Shown: positions 60,202 to 64,000 of the stretch, one piece after another | Layout of the letters: the number at the start of each line of letters is the position of its first letter | How positions within the stretch are numbered: position 1 is the stretch's first letter | Origin: Gemmatimonadaceae bacterium | Lineage (GTDB): Bacteria; Latescibacterota; UBA2968; UBA8231 | Assembly (NCBI GenBank): GCA_002726335.1 | Contig: PBSR01000214.1 | Span: 6,741 to 70,740 of the forward strand | DNA length: 64,000 bases | Direction: 5' to 3' | The notes under the pieces: generated by a model | What the model was told of the DNA's origin: nothing | What the model saw: only the letters and a program-made list of their open reading frames with translations | Databases searched by the model: none | Position numbers and translations under genes: made by a program

Positions 60202-61043
60202 TGGAGGAGCTCAGCCTGGGCTACTCGCCCTGTCCCAACGACACGTACATCTTCTACGCTCTCGTCCACGGCCGCCTCGACGGCGCACCGCCGGTACGCG
60301 AAGTGCTGGAGGACATCGAGACACTCAACGGCATGGCCTCACGCGGTGAACTCGATGTAGTGAAGGTTTCCTTCCATGCCCTCGGTCATTTCCTGGCCGA
60401 GTACTGCCTGCTCCACTCCGGTGGCGCTCTCGGTCGTGGCTGTGGTCCGATGGTGGTGGCGCGGGGAGATGTCACCAGCGAGACACTGGGTGACTGCCGG
60501 GTGGCGATTCCGGGACGGATGACGACGGCGGCGCTTTTGCTGCGGCTCTTCGCCCCGGACCTGACCGACATCGTCGAGATGCCTTTCCACCAGATTCTCG
60601 AAGCGACTCGTACCGGCGCCGTGGACGCGGGTGTCATCATCCATGAGAGCCGTTTCACCTATGCCAGGCTCGGCCTGCGGAAGGTTATCGACCTGGGCCA
60701 GTGGTGGGAGTCCTCCACGGGACATGCGATTCCCCTTGGTGGCATCGCCGTCCAGCGGCGGCTCGGTGAGGACCGGATCGCCCGTATCGACGCAGCCCTC
60801 CGCGACAGTGTCGAATTCGCCCATGCACATCCCGAAGAGGTGCGCGACTACGTTGCCACCCATGCCCAGGAGATGGAGCGGGAGGTGATGGAGGCACACA
60901 TCGAGCTCTACGTCAACGAGTACACCCTCGACTATGGACGCGACGGCGAGGCCGCCATCGCCGACCTGCTGGAGCGAGCCGTGGCGGCAGGCATCATACC
61001 CGCTGCCGGCACGCCCCTGTTCTCCGGGAAAGAGACATCATGA
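60201..61043 (+). CDS. mqnD: 1,4-dihydroxy-6-naphthoate synthase
   Basis: A 280-residue MqnA/MqnD-family protein. LGYSPCPNDTYIFYALVHGRLD is the MqnD start, DVVKVSFHALGHFLAEYCLLHSGGALGRGCGPMVVAR the lobe interface, and VDAGVIIHESRFTYARLGLRKVIDLGQWWESSTGHAIPLGG the MqnD signature. It converts cyclic dehypoxanthinylfutalosine to 1,4-dihydroxy-6-naphthoate. mqnA, mqnC and mqnE are not in the window. The next gene starts within its stop (ATGA). Confidence 0.95.
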   Translation: MEELSLGYSPCPNDTYIFYALVHGRLDGAPPVREVLEDIETLNGMASRGELDVVKVSFHALGHFLAEYCLLHSGGALGRGCGPMVVARGDVTSETLGDCRVAIPGRMTTAALLLRLFAPDLTDIVEMPFHQILEATRTGAVDAGVIIHESRFTYARLGLRKVIDLGQWWESSTGHAIPLGGIAVQRRLGEDRIARIDAALRDSVEFAHAHPEEVRDYVATHAQEMEREVMEAHIELYVNEYTLDYGRDGEAAIADLLERAVAAGIIPAAGTPLFSGKETS

Positions 61044-62074
61044 GATTGTGCCAGTTCCGCGACCCCGCCTCCGACCACCCATCGCACCTGGGACTGATCG
61101 ATGGAGATGACGTCATCGATCTGACCGAGGGTGGGGGACCCGACTCGGTCTACGCACTCTACTACAGTCACGGTGGCGACGAGGACGGTTTCGCCGCCGC
61201 TCTCGACGCGGCGGCGACGAAGGCAAGGGGCGCCAGACGGTTGCCGCTGGCACAACTGCTGGCGGCCCGGGGTGACGATGTGACACATCTGGACAAACCC
61301 GTCAGCGGTCCATCCGAAGACCCGTATAAGCTGCGTGTGTGGCTCGCCGGCGTCACGCACGAGGACAGCGCCAAGCTGCGCGAGATCGAAGCCAAGCAGG
61401 CCACCGGCGGCGCGGTCAACGTCTATGAACAGAAGTATCGCGAATGCGCCGCGGGTGGTCGTCCCGAGCTGTTCTCCAAGGGGGAGCCCGACACCGTGGT
61501 CGGCCACGGTCAGCCACTGACCCGTCCCGGCGACACGGAACGACTCGTCCCCGAGACGGAGCTGGTCTCGGTCTACGCTCTCAATCGCAAGGGGCAGGTG
61601 GAGCGCATCGGCTACACCGGTGGCAACGACGCCACCGACAACGGTATCGAGGCGACGAACCCGCTGAACCTGCCGCAGGCGAAGAACTGGTCCGGTGGTT
61701 GCGCCAGTCTCGGTCCGTTCCTGGTGACGGCGGACGAATACGACGATGGCGATGTGACGGTGAGTTGCGAAATCCTGCGTGACGGCAAGCGCGTGGGCTA
61801 CAAGGTGGGCCCTACGGGACAGAAGAACCTGAACATGCCCGACGGGCTGCTGCACATGGAGCGTACCCTGTTCCGGCGTCTGCCTCTGGAACCGGGGCAG
61901 CTGCAGGCGCTCTACTGGGGGACGCCGATCGTGTTCGGCGAAGCCGACCTGGCGTCGGGGCTTCTCGTCGGCGACGTGGTGAGGCTGACATTTTCGGGTG
62001 GAATCGGCACGCTGGAGAACCCCGTCGTGCCTCTGCCGGAGACAGGCCAGCTAGCAGACTTGGAGAACCGCTAG
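61040..62074 (+). CDS. GguC/AraD1-like fumarylacetoacetate hydrolase-family protein
   Basis: A 344-residue member of the family called AraD1 or GguC. RLCQFRDPASDHPSHLGLIDGDDVIDLTE at the start; KVWLAGVTHEDSAK-like (VWLAGVTHEDSAKLREIE) in the middle; IGYTGGNDATDNGIEATNPLNLPQAKNWSGGCASLGP with the metal-site residues; and YWGTPIVFGEADLASGLLVGDVVRLTFSGGIG near the end. FAH-fold relatives dehydrate or cleave sugar-derived keto acids. It is coupled to mqnD by ATGA but more likely serves sugar-acid catabolism. Its stop and that of the convergent gene share the palindrome CTAG. Confidence 0.88.
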   Translation: MRLCQFRDPASDHPSHLGLIDGDDVIDLTEGGGPDSVYALYYSHGGDEDGFAAALDAAATKARGARRLPLAQLLAARGDDVTHLDKPVSGPSEDPYKLRVWLAGVTHEDSAKLREIEAKQATGGAVNVYEQKYRECAAGGRPELFSKGEPDTVVGHGQPLTRPGDTERLVPETELVSVYALNRKGQVERIGYTGGNDATDNGIEATNPLNLPQAKNWSGGCASLGPFLVTADEYDDGDVTVSCEILRDGKRVGYKVGPTGQKNLNMPDGLLHMERTLFRRLPLEPGQLQALYWGTPIVFGEADLASGLLVGDVVRLTFSGGIGTLENPVVPLPETGQLADLENR

Positions 62075-63054
62075 ACCGCGCCGATTTCCTTCAGGTAGGC
62101 CACCGATCTCTCGATCTGGTCGATCTCATAGTCAGCACAGACAGGCGCGGACTCCCCGGCTTCATGGGGTGTGCGCCAGTCCGTTGCGGAGGGCTGTGCC
62201 GCCCGCTGCAGGTCACCCAGGGCCTCGATCGCGTCGGGAACGAAGTCCCGCTCCGGATAGGTCTGCCACCAGCCCGGCTCGAACAGGCGGATGTGGCGAG
62301 CGGATGTGGCTCCCAGTTCGATGCACCCGGCAACCAGAGGACACTGACTGTCGAACCATGGCAGCATGCTCTTCCAGTCGACGATGCCGTCGCCGAGGGC
62401 GCAGCGTTTGAGACGGTAGCCCGACTCGGTGGGATGCACCGTGTAGTCCTTCAGGTGCACATGCTTGAGAAACGGTCCCACACGACGGGCGAAGGTCGCC
62501 GGCGTCTCACCCACGGCGTAGGCGTTGCCCACGTCCATGGTCACGCCGATGTGGTCGCCGCCAATCTGCTGGCACAACCCCACCAGCTCATGGGAACAGA
62601 TGTCCTGATGGTTCTCGATGCCGATGACGATCCCTGCCTCCCGGGCGGCATCGGCGGCGCGCTGCAAAGGCTCCACGAGGGCGGCCAGATGGTCGTTCCA
62701 GCCATCACGGCCCAGGGACCGCCGATCTCCCTCCAGCAGGCCACTGATGGTCGTGCGCACGACGGGAGAGCCCACGCGAGAGGCGGAGGCGACGGCCGAT
62801 GTCAGAGGCGTCAGATCCTCAGCATAGTCCTGGCCCCCGGTGTCGACGAACACGCCGGTCTCTCCCAGGTCGCTGCGAAAGGCGTCGATCTGGCCCGGGT
62901 CCATGCCCTCGAACCAGCCCGAAGCCCCCTCGATGCTGGCCAGGCCGTAGCGCTGCGCCAGGGCCAGCAGGCCCTGCGGCTGATGGGGATCGGGCTCGCG
63001 TCCCGCTTCTCGATGTTTGCCGCTGAAACTCCAGGCACACAGACCGATCTTCAC
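62071..63054 (-). CDS. Sugar phosphate isomerase/epimerase-like TIM barrel
   Basis: A 327-residue xylose-isomerase-like barrel, the third in this window. IGLCAWSFSGKHREAG at the start, GLASIEGASGWFEGMDP, GIVIGIENHQDICSHELVGLC (metal-binding Glu), IGVTMDVGNAYAVGETP (Asp), and VHLKDYTVHPTESGY (His/Asp) give the usual order. The start is GTG 63054, overlapping the hisS stop (GTGA). Substrate unknown; neighbours suggest sugar or cyclitol catabolism. Confidence 0.9.
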   Translation of the reverse strand: MKIGLCAWSFSGKHREAGREPDPHQPQGLLALAQRYGLASIEGASGWFEGMDPGQIDAFRSDLGETGVFVDTGGQDYAEDLTPLTSAVASASRVGSPVVRTTISGLLEGDRRSLGRDGWNDHLAALVEPLQRAADAAREAGIVIGIENHQDICSHELVGLCQQIGGDHIGVTMDVGNAYAVGETPATFARRVGPFLKHVHLKDYTVHPTESGYRLKRCALGDGIVDWKSMLPWFDSQCPLVAGCIELGATSARHIRLFEPGWWQTYPERDFVPDAIEALGDLQRAAQPSATDWRTPHEAGESAPVCADYEIDQIERSVAYLKEIGAV

Positions 63055-64000
63055 GCCGACAACTCCTCCGGTGTCAGTTCACTTTCCTCGCCCGAGACCA
63101 GGTCCCGCACTTTGACGACGCCCCGCTCCCATTCGTCCGGTGCCAGCAGGACGAGGCGGGCGGCGCCGGCGTTATCGGCATGGCGGAAGGCCCACTTCAT
63201 CCGCTTGCCCTCCTCGAGGATCAGATCCACGGATCGACCGCTGGCGCGCAAGCGTGTGGCCACCTCCATGGCGGGAATCCGCAGCTGCTCCGAGAAGGCG
63301 AAGACGACGTCGTCGACGGCGGGTGGCAGGTCCGGCAGCAATCCCTTGTCCTTCAGCAACTCCACGATCACCGGATCGCCGAAGCCGAAACCGCAAGCGG
63401 GCACATCTTTGCCACCAAAGGTGGACAGCAGGCGGTCGTAGCGACCGCCGCCGCAGACGGCGCGCAGATCACCCTCGGTGGGAAAAACCTCGAAGACGGT
63501 ACCGGTGTAGTAGGCCAGGCCGCGTACCAGGCTCGGGTCGAAGCGCAACCACTCGCTGAAGCCGTAGGCGGCGCCCAGGTCGATCAATCGCTGGAGCTCA
63601 TCCAGGCCATTTTCGCCGTCACCAGCCAGCTGACGGGCTGCTTCCAGTGATGTGCACGAGGCGATTTCCAGCACCCGGTCGATGACACCGGAGTCGACAC
63701 CGAGCACCTGCAGATCGGCCTCCACGGCCTCACGTGGGATCTTCTCCAGCTTGTCCACCAGGATGCAGACGGGTGCGAACAGCTCGTCGGTCACTCCCGC
63801 ACTTGCCAACACGGCCTGCAGCAACCGACGGTTGGACAGTCGAATGACGACGTCTGCGGCGCTCAGACCGAGGCGCTTGAAGAGGGTGACCAGCACTGCC
63901 AGCAGCTCCGCTTCCGCCGTCACGTCGTCGACGCCGAAGATGTCCATGTTCCACTGGAAATGCTCACGCCGGCGCCCGCGAGTCATCCGTTCGTAACGCC
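63051..64000 (-). CDS. hisS: Histidyl-tRNA synthetase (5' end beyond the window)
   Basis: The last ~316 codons of HisRS; the gene continues past the window edge. The visible part begins with class II motif 2 (RYERMTRGRRREHFQWNMDIFG), then the insertion domain, the HisA segment GLAYYTGTVFEV, motif 3 in CGFGFGDPVIVEL, and the C-terminal anticodon-binding domain. Motif 2 is usually F-R-x-E-R-P-Q-x-G-R-x-R-E-F; here MTRGRRREH replaces PQxGRxREF, a drift seen in some lineages. The reading frame fits through position 63998. Confidence 0.93.
   Translation of the reverse strand, partial: RYERMTRGRRREHFQWNMDIFGVDDVTAEAELLAVLVTLFKRLGLSAADVVIRLSNRRLLQAVLASAGVTDELFAPVCILVDKLEKIPREAVEADLQVLGVDSGVIDRVLEIASCTSLEAARQLAGDGENGLDELQRLIDLGAAYGFSEWLRFDPSLVRGLAYYTGTVFEVFPTEGDLRAVCGGGRYDRLLSTFGGKDVPACGFGFGDPVIVELLKDKGLLPDLPPAVDDVVFAFSEQLRIPAMEVATRLRASGRSVDLILEEGKRMKWAFRHADNAGAARLVLLAPDEWERGVVKVRDLVSGEESELTPEELSA

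Overview
The window is 64 kb of high-GC (about 65%) bacterial chromosome, densely coding on both strands. It carries a TolC-like outer-membrane protein, a sigma-54 two-component cassette, futalosine-route menaquinone genes, polyphosphate kinase, and many sugar isomerases and oxidoreductases. This suggests a free-living or host-associated Gram-negative bacterium from a poorly cultured lineage. The mix resembles Latescibacterota/Poribacteria-type genomes, but that placement is an impression, not shown by the sequence. I saw no tRNA, rRNA, CRISPR array, insertion sequence or prophage. Several genes appear to start with TTG, two of them in TTGA stop/start overlaps.

Layout. 0.3-6.2 kb (minus strand): a run of a two-subunit sulfopyruvate/phosphonopyruvate-type ThDP decarboxylase, a LarA-like protein, a PLP-dependent decarboxylase and two unrecognised proteins, possibly an organosulfonate or 2-oxoacid route. 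6.25-7.0 kb: a DUF2064 transferase. 7.0-20.1 kb (minus): the most unusual part, a translationally coupled set of an HDOD protein (apparently frameshifted), a 2,479-residue protein, an ATP-grasp protein, a fucokinase-like GHMP kinase and then FabI. The giant protein contains a buried UDP-glucose/GDP-mannose dehydrogenase-like module, with its catalytic Cys and Lys/Asn motifs, and a C-terminal ATP-grasp-like domain. 20.2-25.4 kb (minus): DUF1684 protein, RNA polymerase omega subunit, a membrane protein, then a sigma-54 promoter driving a small helical protein and an NtrB/NtrC-type pair that ends in a clear terminator. 25.5-30.8 kb: parallel beta-helix protein, stand-alone AICAR formyltransferase, dapA-dapB with promoter and terminator, and a UVR-motif protein.

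30.9-39.3 kb: two tandem paralogous membrane-anchored coiled-coil proteins and a TolC-family protein, divergent from an ABC-2 exporter (one ATPase, two DUF3526-type permeases). Together they look like one envelope system. 39.4-41.9 kb: an orphan 833-residue protein with poly-Asp and poly-Gly tracts. 41.9-46.8 kb: a Gfo/Idh/MocA oxidoreductase, a formamidase-family protein and sulfate activation (cysD, cysNC). 46.9-50.6 kb: a GlmU-like sugar-phosphate nucleotidyltransferase coupled to ppk. 50.8-57.0 kb: sugar and hydroxyacid catabolic genes (two TIM-barrel isomerases, alcohol dehydrogenase, D-2-hydroxyacid dehydrogenase, DUF4432 epimerase-like) plus a GT4 glycosyltransferase. 57.1-62.1 kb (plus): HD-GYP protein, alcohol dehydrogenase, mqnB, mqnD and a GguC/FAH-like protein. 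62.1-64.0 kb (minus): a third TIM-barrel isomerase and the 3' part of hisS, which runs off the window.
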